Assembly (NCBI RefSeq): GCF_023703465.1
Contig: NZ_JAMQGP010000002.1
Span: 659,860 to 723,859 of the forward strand
DNA length: 64,000 nt
Direction: 5' to 3'
Source of the DNA: Echinimonas agarilytica
Lineage (GTDB): Bacteria > Pseudomonadota > Gammaproteobacteria > Enterobacterales > Neiellaceae
The notes under the pieces are model-generated. The model ran no database searches, was not told where the DNA came from, and saw nothing but the letters and a program-made list of their open reading frames with translations. Below, piece by piece: positions 33,985 to 42,283 of the stretch. Every line of letters starts with the position of its first letter. Positions within the stretch are counted from its first letter, which is position 1. The position numbers and the translations under genes are program-made.

Positions 33985-36060
33985 ATGCTCAAATCTAATC
34001 GTCGTGAAGATTTTAATTTAACTCTCGGTTCAAGTTACCCCATGGGAGCGACTTTAACCGAGACCGGCTGTAATTTTGCCGTCAATGCCCCAGATGCAGA
34101 GCAAGTGGCTATTTGCCTCTATGACGAACAAGAGCGAGAAATTGCCTGTTTTGCATTAATCGGAAAGTCAGGAAATGTCTGGCATGGCCACCTTGAGGGC
34201 GTCAGCGAGGGGATGCACTATGGCCTTCGTGCGAAAGGTCTTTATCAGCCTGAACAAGGCTTATATTTTGACGCCAATAAACTCCTGCTTGACCCCTACG
34301 CAAAATCCTTTAATCGTCCCCTGAATTGGGATAACGGCAAATACATGGGTGATAGCCAGTCCATGATTCCAAAAGCGCGTATCGAAAATAGCGAGCGTTT
34401 TGACTGGCAAGGCATCACCAAACCCAATGTCGCACCATCTGAGACAGTCTTGTACGAAGCTCATGTAAAAGGGTTAACGCAGCAATTGGAGGAGGTTCCT
34501 GAGGATATCCGCGGCACATATCTTGGGATGGCTCACCCGGTTACCGTGGCTTACCTACAAGACTTAGGTGTTACATCGGTACAACTCATGCCGATTCATA
34601 TGTTCATGCCTGAAGCTTGGTTGGTGGATCAAAACCTCACCAATTATTGGGGCTACAACCCGATCAACTATTTCTCGCCCGAGCCACGCTACGCAAAGAG
34701 TAATGCTTACGTTGAATTCAAAACTCTTGTGCGTGAATTGCACCGCGCAGGCATCGAAGTGATTATTGATGTAGTCTACAACCACACGGCAGAATCAGGC
34801 GGCGATGGACCGATCTTGAGTTTTCGTGGCTTAAATAACCGGACTATGTACTGGTTTGAACATCATGAAGGTCAGCCCGACTATGAGAACTACCTCAACC
34901 ACAGTGGCTGCGGCAATGCCGTGAATTTATACAATATGGAAACCCTAACGTTGGTACTCGATTCAATGCGATATTGGGTTGAGGAGATGCAAGTGGATGG
35001 TTTCCGTTTTGATTTAGCCGTCACGTTAGCGCGCGAGCCCGATGGTTTTCAAGCCAACGGAACATTCCTAAAAGCTGTGTATCAAGATCCTGTATTACGC
35101 AATTCCAAACTCATTGCAGAGCCTTGGGATGTGGGGTTAGGGGGCTATCAGCTCGGTCAATTCCCGTCCAACTGGAGCGAATGTAACGATCGTTATCGCG
35201 ATACCATGCGTTCATTTTGGCGGGGAGAACAAGGCTACCTTGGCGACTTTGCAACGCGACTCATGGGCTCACGTGACATTTTCTGCGGAGCCAATCGTTC
35301 GCCCCATAGCAGCGTTAACTTCATTAACTACCACGATGGGTTCACCTTGCACGATTTGGTGACTTACGAAAATCGTCACAATGAAGCCAATAATGAAAAC
35401 AGCCGAGACGGCCACGGACATAACATTTCCGCCAACTATGGCGTAGAAGGCGAAACTTCCGACCGGGCCATCAATAAGATTCGACGTCGTCAGCAGCGCA
35501 ATATGTTGGCTACATTGTTCTTATCACGCGGTATTCCACATTTGCTCTCAGGTGATGAATTATCACGCACTCAGAAGGGCAATAATAACGCGTACTGCCA
35601 AGATTCTGATATCAGTTGGCAAGATTGGAATTTAACCGACGAACAGCGCTCATTACATAAATTTGTCAAACGCCTTATAAATCTGCGAAAATCGCATGCC
35701 GTTCTGAACAGATGTTGTGTGCAGGACGACCCTTTCTACCAAGGAAATGGCCGAGTCACTGTAGACTGGTTGGCCCCTTCCGGTAAAGCAATGGCGCATT
35801 CTGACTGGCATGACCCTGCGATGAGAAGTGTAGCGACTCGGCTTCAAGATTTGTCGAGCACCGACACCGAAGAGCAGTTGATGCTTATTTTCAATGCAAG
35901 TGAAGAGCCTCAGACGTTTCAATTGCCGAAACAATGCCGTTGGCAGGTCGTTTTAGATACATTTGTAGAAGACGGTGACAAGCACACCAAACTTAGATCG
36001 GCTCAATACCAAGTGCAAGGGCGCACCGTTGCGGTATTGGCCGGACATGTGATTGCTTAA
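33985..36060 (+). CDS. glgX: Glycogen debranching enzyme (isoamylase type)
   Basis: GH13 debranching enzyme that cuts alpha-1,6 links in glycogen limit dextrin. The product is 691 residues. It has an N-terminal CBM48 (GSSYPMGATLTETGCNFAVNAPDAEQV), the linker motif YEAHVKGLTQ, YWGYNPINYFSPEPRYA, and VIIDVVYNHTAESG. The nucleophile region is VDGFRFDLAVTLAR, the acid region IAEPWDVGLGGYQLGQFP, and INYHDGFTLHDLV follows. A GTG at 33982 directly precedes the ATG and could also be used. No strong ribosome site is visible. It lies in the malQ-glgB-glgX-gnd series. Confidence 0.92.
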   Translation: MLKSNRREDFNLTLGSSYPMGATLTETGCNFAVNAPDAEQVAICLYDEQEREIACFALIGKSGNVWHGHLEGVSEGMHYGLRAKGLYQPEQGLYFDANKLLLDPYAKSFNRPLNWDNGKYMGDSQSMIPKARIENSERFDWQGITKPNVAPSETVLYEAHVKGLTQQLEEVPEDIRGTYLGMAHPVTVAYLQDLGVTSVQLMPIHMFMPEAWLVDQNLTNYWGYNPINYFSPEPRYAKSNAYVEFKTLVRELHRAGIEVIIDVVYNHTAESGGDGPILSFRGLNNRTMYWFEHHEGQPDYENYLNHSGCGNAVNLYNMETLTLVLDSMRYWVEEMQVDGFRFDLAVTLAREPDGFQANGTFLKAVYQDPVLRNSKLIAEPWDVGLGGYQLGQFPSNWSECNDRYRDTMRSFWRGEQGYLGDFATRLMGSRDIFCGANRSPHSSVNFINYHDGFTLHDLVTYENRHNEANNENSRDGHGHNISANYGVEGETSDRAINKIRRRQQRNMLATLFLSRGIPHLLSGDELSRTQKGNNNAYCQDSDISWQDWNLTDEQRSLHKFVKRLINLRKSHAVLNRCCVQDDPFYQGNGRVTVDWLAPSGKAMAHSDWHDPAMRSVATRLQDLSSTDTEEQLMLIFNASEEPQTFQLPKQCRWQVVLDTFVEDGDKHTKLRSAQYQVQGRTVAVLAGHVIA

Positions 36061-36086
36061 AGTTTGATAAACTTAGGCAACTTTTT

Positions 36087-36106
36087 TGCCGCAACTATGT
36101 GCGGCA
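36087..36106 (+). other. Stem-loop in the glgX-gnd spacer
   Basis: TGCCGCA and TGCGGCA arms over a 6-base loop, the same arms as in the glgB-glgX spacer. The T-run precedes rather than follows the hairpin, so it is not a forward terminator. Confidence 0.45.
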
Positions 36107-36131
36107 TATTCTTATGCTGGAAAAATACGCT

Positions 36132-37652
36132 ATGACTCAACTTTGCGATATTGGCTTTATTGGCCTTGGAGTAATGGGCAAAAACCTGGTCATGAACCTT
36201 GTCGATCACGGCTACACAGTCGCTGCTTTCGATTTGGATCAAGAAAAGATCGACGGTGTTTTGGCTCAAGACCAACAAGAACGTGGCGACAAAGCTGCGC
36301 GAGTGGTTGGATGCAATACACTCGAAACATTGTTAGCCAGTACCAAACAACCTCACTTAATTATCCTTTCGGTACCTGCTGGTAAGCCTGTAGATATCGT
36401 TAGCGAAAACTTGTTAAAAGCCGGTATGACTGCAGATGCAGTTGTGGTTGATACAGGGAATACGCTTTGGACAGATACTGTTGAACGTACAGCGAAATAC
36501 GAAGGACAATTCACATTGTTCTCCACTGCTGTTTCTGGTGGTGAAGTCGGTGCTCGTTTCGGGCCTGCATTAATGCCAAGTGGTGACGCCGCTCAATGGG
36601 AGCGTTTAGCTCCTGTTTGGGAAGCCATTGCTGCAAAAGTAGACCCAGATACAGGTAAACCTTTGGAGTCTTACGTTCCTGGTCAACCTGTGACTGAAGG
36701 CGAACCATGTGCAGCCTACATTGGCCCCGCCGGTGCTGGCCACTATGTGAAAATGGTTCATAACGGCATTGAGTATGCTGATATGCAGCAGATCTGTGAA
36801 GCTTACCAAGTCATGCGTGAAGTCGCAGGCATGAGCTGTGACGAAATTGGTGACGTGTTTGAAGAGTGGAATAAAGGCCCTCTGAACAGTTACCTAATCG
36901 AAATCAGTGCTGATATCTTAAAGCAAAAAGATGCTGAAACGGGTAAGCCCGTTGTTGATGTCATCAAAGATACCGCAGGCCAGAAAGGCACAGGCCTTTG
37001 GACAGCTATCAGCTCGTTGGAAGTGGGTTCGCCAAACCCATCGATTGCTCAATCTGTATTTGCACGTGCACTCAGCTCGATGAAGACCGAGCGTGTAGCG
37101 GCAAGCCAAGTCCTCAAAGGACCGCAAGTGGCGTCTTTAAGCGTAGCTGAGAAAGAAGAGTTAATCAGCCAGTTACATGATGCGCTGTACTGTTCAAAAT
37201 TGTGTGTTTACGCGCAGGGCTTCCACTTAATGAAGCTTGCTGGTGAACAACAAGGTTGGGATTTAGATTTCGCATCAATTGCTAAAATCTTCCGTGCGGG
37301 TTGTATCATTCGTGCCATCTTCTTGCAGTCGATTACGAAAGCATTTGAAGCTGATTCTGATTTAGACAACTTGTTAGTTGCACCTTTCTTTGTGGAACAA
37401 ATTGAAGAGCGTCAGCAAAACTGGCGTAAGTCGATTGCTCAATCTGTGATGAACGGTATTCCAACACCTGTATTTAGCGCGTCGCTGGCCTACTACGATA
37501 CCTATCGTAACGCAGTGGTTCCGGCTAACTTGCTTCAAGCGCAGCGCGACTTCTTTGGTGCGCATACATTTGAGCGTCTTGATAAGCCAGCTGGCGAGTT
37601 CTACCACATCGAGTGGAGCCAACCAGAACGCCAACAGGTGCGTATTAAGTAG
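36132..37652 (+). CDS. gnd: 6-phosphogluconate dehydrogenase (decarboxylating)
   Basis: Oxidative pentose-phosphate enzyme converting 6-phosphogluconate to ribulose-5-phosphate, CO2 and NADPH. The product is 506 residues from the ATG at 36132, with GGAAA upstream; an extra 11 residues could be read from 36099 but are not family-like. The NADP motif is IGFIGLGVMGKNLVMNL. The substrate region has STAVSGGEVGARFGPALMPSG (a short form of the usual SGGEEGAR block) and HYVKMVHNGIEYADMQ. KGTGLWTAISSLEVGSP follows. It is downstream of glgX without a terminator between, and its own terminator is strong. It completes the zwf branch, apart from the lactonase. Confidence 0.92.
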   Translation: MTQLCDIGFIGLGVMGKNLVMNLVDHGYTVAAFDLDQEKIDGVLAQDQQERGDKAARVVGCNTLETLLASTKQPHLIILSVPAGKPVDIVSENLLKAGMTADAVVVDTGNTLWTDTVERTAKYEGQFTLFSTAVSGGEVGARFGPALMPSGDAAQWERLAPVWEAIAAKVDPDTGKPLESYVPGQPVTEGEPCAAYIGPAGAGHYVKMVHNGIEYADMQQICEAYQVMREVAGMSCDEIGDVFEEWNKGPLNSYLIEISADILKQKDAETGKPVVDVIKDTAGQKGTGLWTAISSLEVGSPNPSIAQSVFARALSSMKTERVAASQVLKGPQVASLSVAEKEELISQLHDALYCSKLCVYAQGFHLMKLAGEQQGWDLDFASIAKIFRAGCIIRAIFLQSITKAFEADSDLDNLLVAPFFVEQIEERQQNWRKSIAQSVMNGIPTPVFSASLAYYDTYRNAVVPANLLQAQRDFFGAHTFERLDKPAGEFYHIEWSQPERQQVRIK

Positions 37653-37695
37653 CACTTTGAGACGCGAGTCTCACTACTTTTCACTCAAACCTCAT

Positions 37696-37730
37696 AAAGA
37701 GGCCGTGCCAAGAGTGGCACGGCCTCTTTT
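37696..37730 (+). terminator. gnd terminator
   Basis: AAAGAGGCCGTGCCA pairs perfectly with TGGCACGGCCTCTTT over AGAG, followed by T's. This is one of the strongest hairpins in the window. Confidence 0.93.
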
Positions 37731-37781
37731 ACTTGAGTAGTATTAATTCAAGGTAATTTCTGGGCGAGGCTAAGCCGGAAT

Positions 37782-38480
37782 ATGAAAATTTGGGACTGTT
37801 ACCCTGCATATCTAAATCAGAACCTATTGGTTGCAGAGCACCGCGAGCTTCATGGGCTGCAACAAATTTCAAATCGAAAAACACCCATTACGAAAGCGAC
37901 TGATGCACATATCGCAGCTTGGATATCATCCCCCAATGCCATGTCTATTCGTCATGACCAAATCGTTGAAGAGATGCATTTGCATCAAATCGAACATAGA
38001 AGCCCAATGCCGCGTGATGACGAGCCGGTTGAGTGGCCGCCATTGTTGCAACAACCTTCAGTAGCAAACCAATTTTCACAATTGCGTGAAGTGTCATCAG
38101 ATGCACGCTTAGCAGTGCCAGAAGACAGTGAAACTCTTATCGAGCAATTTGCTTTTTCATTAATGGCTCGTGATCCGGCGTTGTACAAGCGGTTGCAAGC
38201 GCAAACGGCTCAGGGTGATTTAAGCCTTGATGAACTCATGGTCACAGTGTCTGAAACGCTTCAGTTACCAGTGGATGAAGAGGTTTATCAACGCGTCATT
38301 TCCACCATGTGGCGATACTGCGCCAAAGCACCTGAGGCCTTTACATTTGCCAGTTCTGTAAATGAACCTCGTCGGCGGCTTCGAGCAATTCAATATTTAG
38401 CATCCAAATACAAATGGCCAGAGCTATGGAAAAGCACCGCCTTGACTGATCTTGCTACGTGCCAAATCGTAAAATGTTAA
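37782..38480 (+). CDS. Pyr_excise-like (endonuclease V type) protein with C-terminal extension
   Basis: A 232-residue cytosolic protein. The N-terminal 70 residues (MKIWDCYPAYLNQNLLVAEHRELHGL, then a basic region, then RHDQIVEEMHLHQIEHRSPM) resemble the bacterial pyrimidine-dimer DNA glycosylase family related to T4 endonuclease V, where the block AEYRELPR and the later HVTFFYDKL-like helix are conserved. The rest (about 95-232) is helical and acidic, with no recognised motif; a long addition of this kind is not part of T4 endonuclease V. Activity is therefore uncertain. It sits between gnd (terminator) and msrB, 30 bases before the latter, so it is probably co-transcribed with msrB. Confidence 0.5.
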   Translation: MKIWDCYPAYLNQNLLVAEHRELHGLQQISNRKTPITKATDAHIAAWISSPNAMSIRHDQIVEEMHLHQIEHRSPMPRDDEPVEWPPLLQQPSVANQFSQLREVSSDARLAVPEDSETLIEQFAFSLMARDPALYKRLQAQTAQGDLSLDELMVTVSETLQLPVDEEVYQRVISTMWRYCAKAPEAFTFASSVNEPRRRLRAIQYLASKYKWPELWKSTALTDLATCQIVKC

Positions 38481-38510
38481 AAAACAGTATTTAAAAATAT
38501 AGAGAAGAGT

Positions 38511-38894
38511 ATGACACTTTCTGTTAAAGGGAAGGGCGATTTAACGCCCGAACAATATCGAGTGTGTTGGGAGCGTGGAACAGAACGCCCCTTCACCGGC
38601 CAATTTGTGCATCACAATGCCCAAGGGATGTATGTTTGCGTATGCTGTGAATCAGAGCTGTTTGAAAGTGATACCAAATTTGACGCAGGGTGCGGTTGGC
38701 CTAGCTTTTATCAGGCGGTTGCTGATGGCGCGATTCGATACCTCGACGATCAAACGCACGGCATGCAGCGAGTCGAAGTGAGATGTGGCCAATGCGATAG
38801 TCATTTAGGTCATGTATTTCCAGATGGCCCCGAACCGACCGGACAACGTTACTGCATAAATTCAGTGTCTTTGGACTTTAAACAGTCGCTTTAA
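38511..38894 (+). CDS. msrB: Peptide-methionine (R)-S-oxide reductase
   Basis: Repairs the R-form of methionine sulfoxide in proteins. The product is 127 residues, single-domain MsrB. Zinc cysteines are in [11 protein letters not shown] and [17 protein letters not shown]. The catalytic cysteine is in [23 protein letters not shown] is the substrate pocket. No signal peptide, so it is cytosolic. It follows the Pyr_excise-like gene by 30 bases and ends convergently with a DUF2989 gene. Confidence 0.94.
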   Translation: MTLSVKGKGDLTPEQYRVCWERGTERPFTGQFVHHNAQGMYVCVCCESELFESDTKFDAGCGWPSFYQAVADGAIRYLDDQTHGMQRVEVRCGQCDSHLGHVFPDGPEPTGQRYCINSVSLDFKQSL

Positions 38895-38908
38895 CTATCG
38901 TCATCAAT

Positions 38909-38936
38909 GGTTGGTACTCACAGTGCTGTGCCAACC
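38909..38936. terminator. Possible weak convergent terminator
   Basis: GGTTGG pairs with CCAACC, with an inner CACAG/CTGTG stem, between the msrB and DUF2989 stops. There is no T-run, so activity as a terminator is doubtful. Confidence 0.3.
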
Positions 38937-38958
38937 GCTTAATCGTTCGGTTTCTTCA

Positions 38959-39771
38959 CTAGAAACGATAACGTCGCTGAGCGACGTATGTATCCTCTTG
39001 TAAGTTTTTCACGATGGTATCGGCAATCAACTCCGCTTTTAATTTATCTTTTTGCGTCATACGTGATGCTTTATCTAAGCGTTTGAAATCTACTTTTGCC
39101 GCTTCAAGTTTTTGTGTGACTAGCGCCCATACGTAACTATGTCGGTAATCTTCGACTTGATAGGTCAGCGTAGTGAGTTGTTGAAAGATTTGCGGATCGA
39201 TATCTTCTTCTTGTTCATACAGTGACAGCGCATTAAGTAACAAATTAATGGCCTTTTCCTGATCTTTCGCTGAATAGTACCCGGCCAGGTTCAGTAGCAA
39301 CTCAGGCGTATTTAAAACACCTCTTGATTCGAGAGACACGTACTTATCCAATGCGTTTTTGTCAGAAAAGTGGCTCCAGTGATACCAAAGAAGCTCGGGA
39401 AGGTTGGCATTTTTAGTGGCTTGCTCAAGTTCAATCACCCGAGTCTCCGCTCTTATGTAGCCTTCAACACGTTGAGATTGACGGATCTTGAGACGCTTCA
39501 TTTCAACTTGGGCTGCTAGCTCGATGCAGCTCCGATAAGCTCGCCACCCCATTAAGGCATGATATAAGTCAGATTCTTTTTGCTGGTCTTTAATGGCATA
39601 TTCTTTCTCAATCACTACCGCTCGTTCATTCTTACACCAGCCATCTGAGTTTAAGCCAGTGCACACCGCGGGGTAAGATTCGCAAATCGTTTTTGCATCC
39701 ATCCTTTTTTCGCATCCAGTTAAAAACAGAGTGCATGCGAGGATTGAAAGAAAGTATTTGAGGTTGTTCAA
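38959..39771 (-). CDS. DUF2989 family lipoprotein
   Basis: A 270-residue protein with a lipoprotein signal (ILACTLFLTGCEKR, Cys about 20). It is followed by the cysteine pattern of the DUF2989 family found in Alteromonadales and Vibrionales: ICESYPAVCTGLNSDGWCKNE. The remainder is alpha-helical with TPR-like helices (LLLNLAGYYSAKDQEKAINLLLNAL). Function unknown; an envelope protein is expected. It is divergent from a thioredoxin-fold gene across about 135 bases, which is suggestive but not proof of a link. Confidence 0.7.
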   Translation of the reverse strand: MNNLKYFLSILACTLFLTGCEKRMDAKTICESYPAVCTGLNSDGWCKNERAVVIEKEYAIKDQQKESDLYHALMGWRAYRSCIELAAQVEMKRLKIRQSQRVEGYIRAETRVIELEQATKNANLPELLWYHWSHFSDKNALDKYVSLESRGVLNTPELLLNLAGYYSAKDQEKAINLLLNALSLYEQEEDIDPQIFQQLTTLTYQVEDYRHSYVWALVTQKLEAAKVDFKRLDKASRMTQKDKLKAELIADTIVKNLQEDTYVAQRRYRF

Positions 39772-39907
39772 GTTAAAATCTCTAGTTTAAGTAGGAGACT
39801 GATTCAAAAAAGGATTGTTGCAGTATGGCAGAAATCTGCAAGTAAAAAACGGTTATTCCGGTCTTAACTATAGAGCGAAATCAATTGATGGCCCCATAAG
39901 GATTATA

Positions 39908-40423
39908 GTGTTAAAAAAATTATTAACGACAGCGTTTCAGTTTGGTGTGGTGATTGCCGTTTTTTATGCAATTCAAGCTTTTAGATCTTCAGATATGCAC
40001 AGCGATGGAGTTGTTCTGAAACAATCATTTGTCTTACCTAAACTGCACAGGAACGGCAGTGCAGAATTAGCAACACTCAATACAGAGTCTACAGATTCAT
40101 CTCAATTTATCTACTTTGTGGCACCTTGGTGCTCAGTGTGCAAAGTGTCATTGCCTAATTTAGAAAATGTTTACAAAGACAATCCAAAAGCCACTATCTC
40201 TGTGGTGGTTTTATCATACGAAAATGCAGATGAAGTTGTCAGGATGATGAATCAACTCGATCTGAGTGTGCCATTATATTTGGGAAATTCATCGATTCAG
40301 TCTGCTTTCAACATTCCTGCTTACCCGTCTTGGTATTTGTTCTCACACGAAGGAAAAGTTGAAGGTCGAGGTATGGGGTATAGCACCGAATTGGGGCTTC
40401 GATGGACAATCAACGGTATTTAG
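39908..40423 (+). CDS. TlpA/DsbE-like thioredoxin-fold membrane protein
   Basis: A 171-residue protein with one N-terminal membrane segment (LLTTAFQFGVVIAVFYAIQAF) and a periplasmic thioredoxin domain carrying the redox pair FVAPWCSVCKVSLPNLE. The cis-proline region is NIPAYPSWYLF. These features fit TlpA/ResA-type periplasmic reductants. I chose a GTG at 39908 because AAGGA is well placed before it; an upstream frame extension of 31 residues (from 39815) would hide the membrane anchor. The substrate is unknown; the adjacent cysteine-rich DUF2989 lipoprotein is a possible client, by inference only. Confidence 0.75.
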   Translation: MLKKLLTTAFQFGVVIAVFYAIQAFRSSDMHSDGVVLKQSFVLPKLHRNGSAELATLNTESTDSSQFIYFVAPWCSVCKVSLPNLENVYKDNPKATISVVVLSYENADEVVRMMNQLDLSVPLYLGNSSIQSAFNIPAYPSWYLFSHEGKVEGRGMGYSTELGLRWTINGI

Positions 40424-40862
40424 TTGGGTCTGAATATTCACGCAAGGCCATGTGTCATAAAGGTTTCATGCAGTTATTTGACGATAGTATTTCAGTTATC
40501 CACTAAGTTTGTGGATAAGTGTGTGCATGACATTGTTTACAAGTGCTGGAGGCCGCATAAATACGTGTCAATGTGTTTTTTAGGATTGTATTAGAACTTT
40601 TTTTTAGTTGTTTAATAACAAATGCTTAAGTTGTAGCGTGGATTATTGTTACACAGAATGGTTAAAAATTGAACAGCAAAAGATTTGACTTTATTTGCCT
40701 GTGCATTCTTTTAGGGCGCTGCACCTATTTAGTGGAAATCGTGTCGCTATTTTCGCCTAATGTAAGGCTATCTCCCACTTCACCTACTGACGTCCTGCAA
40801 AGCTTGGGTGTGCACTCGTATTAGCATAGAATAGTCGGCCAGCAAAAAGGACAATCGACCCC
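40424..40862. other. Intergenic region before the MATE gene
   Basis: About 440 bases with no gene recognised. It contains the two DnaA boxes listed separately and an AT-rich stretch around 40580-40690. The MATE gene's ribosome site AAAAAGGACA lies at the right end. Confidence 0.4.
40496..40518. promoter_or_regulatory. Pair of convergent DnaA boxes
   Basis: TTATCCACT on the plus strand (40496-40504) and TTATCCACA on the minus strand (40510-40518) face each other across five bases. The second is a perfect DnaA box, the first has one mismatch. The pair may alternatively be only a hairpin (8-base stem). Confidence 0.5.
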
Positions 40863-42227
40863 ATGGCCCAAACCGCCTCACCAAATGATTTATTGAATGG
40901 CGACATTTCGATCACGCTTCGTCGTATGACAGTCCCCGTGATTTTTGGAATGATGACGATGATGACGTTCAACCTTGTTGATTCGTTTTTTATCAGTTTA
41001 CTCGGTACTCAACCGCTGGCAGCAGTGAGTTTTACATTTCCGGTTACGTTTTCAGTGATCAGCCTAAGTATTGGTCTATCGATTGGCACGTCAGCAGTGA
41101 TCGCACGGATCATGGGAGAAGGCAAAAAAGATCGAGCCAAGCTTTACGCGACGGCCGCACTTTACCTGGCGGCTTTTCTTGTAATGGTGTTATCCGTTTT
41201 TGGTTACTTAATCAGTCGGCCTCTGTTTTCTGCAATGGGCGCATCTGACGCCATTTACACCATTATCATGGAATACATGACGGTTTGGTTTGCCGGTAGT
41301 GTGTTGTTAATTCTCCCCATGATTTGCAATGCCATTTTTAGGGCGAATGGCGAAACAAAACTACCCAGCTATGTCATGGCCGGTGCTGGGTTAGTGAATG
41401 CCGCATTGGACCCTTTATTCATTTTTGGTTGGGGCCCGGTACCTGAAATGGGAGTGCGAGGCGCTGCTTTGGCAAGCGTGGTGTCTTGGAGTCTTGCATC
41501 AGTGTTTATTTTTTACATGTTGGGAGTTCGGCAAAAACGAATCTATGCAGTACCTAATCAGTGGCAATTGACTAAAAAAGCATGGATAGAAATCGGTCGC
41601 ATCGGCTTACCGGCTGCAGGCGCGAATATGCTCACCCCTTTGGCTATGGGCGTTATGACCGCCATTGTTGCATCTTACGGTGAGCCGGTTGTTGCGGCAT
41701 TTGGTGTCGGTAGCCGCATAGAATCGATTGGTTGTATTGCAGTGCTTGCTTTATCAATGACGTTGCCACCGCTCATTAGCCAGAGCTTTGGCGCAGGAAG
41801 GATTGAACGAATCGAGCAAGCGTATCGAGTATGCATTCGATTTACTTTAATTTGGCAGGCTGTTTTAGCGGTGGTATTGGCACTGCTATCGCCGTACCTC
41901 GCATCGGTATTCTCTGATGATCCCGAGGTACAAAAAGTACTGCAGTTATACATTTGCATTATGCCATTGGGTTATGGTTTACAAGGCGTTGTGATCCTTG
42001 CTAACTCGTCATTTAATGCGCTTCATAAGCCGCTCAACGCATTGATATTGAGTGTGGTTCGATTCTTTATCTTTTTCGTGCCCTTTGCGTATATTGGTGG
42101 GCTTATGTTTGGTGTTTATGGCCTACTGATCGGTGCGGTTGTAGGTAACGTATGCACTGCGGTGATCGCTTGGCGCTGGTTTAATAAAACCGTTCGCGGC
42201 ATGGCTCCTGCACCACTACCGTCTTAA
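40863..42227 (+). CDS. MATE-family efflux transporter (DinF/MepA-like branch)
   Basis: Inner-membrane multidrug/toxin extrusion antiporter of 454 residues with about 12 membrane segments. MATE features are TVPVIFGMMTMMTFNLVDSFFISLLGTQPLAAVSFTFP split over helices 1-2, FRANGETKLPSYVMAGAGLVNAALDPLFIF in the middle, and SFNALHKPLNALILSV late. It differs from the second MATE gene at 46955-48319, which is NorM-like. The substrate is unknown. It lies 56 bases before uvrB on the same strand, with no terminator between, so some uvrB transcripts may start ahead of it. Confidence 0.88.
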   Translation: MAQTASPNDLLNGDISITLRRMTVPVIFGMMTMMTFNLVDSFFISLLGTQPLAAVSFTFPVTFSVISLSIGLSIGTSAVIARIMGEGKKDRAKLYATAALYLAAFLVMVLSVFGYLISRPLFSAMGASDAIYTIIMEYMTVWFAGSVLLILPMICNAIFRANGETKLPSYVMAGAGLVNAALDPLFIFGWGPVPEMGVRGAALASVVSWSLASVFIFYMLGVRQKRIYAVPNQWQLTKKAWIEIGRIGLPAAGANMLTPLAMGVMTAIVASYGEPVVAAFGVGSRIESIGCIAVLALSMTLPPLISQSFGAGRIERIEQAYRVCIRFTLIWQAVLAVVLALLSPYLASVFSDDPEVQKVLQLYICIMPLGYGLQGVVILANSSFNALHKPLNALILSVVRFFIFFVPFAYIGGLMFGVYGLLIGAVVGNVCTAVIAWRWFNKTVRGMAPAPLPS

Positions 42228-42283
42228 ATTGTGTTCATTAAGCCGCCCATAAACCTTATGAAAATTGTGTACCGGAGTAAATT

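Noticed and set aside
42228..42283. LexA (SOS) box in front of uvrB
   Set aside because: No CTG-N10-CAG pattern is present in the spacer.
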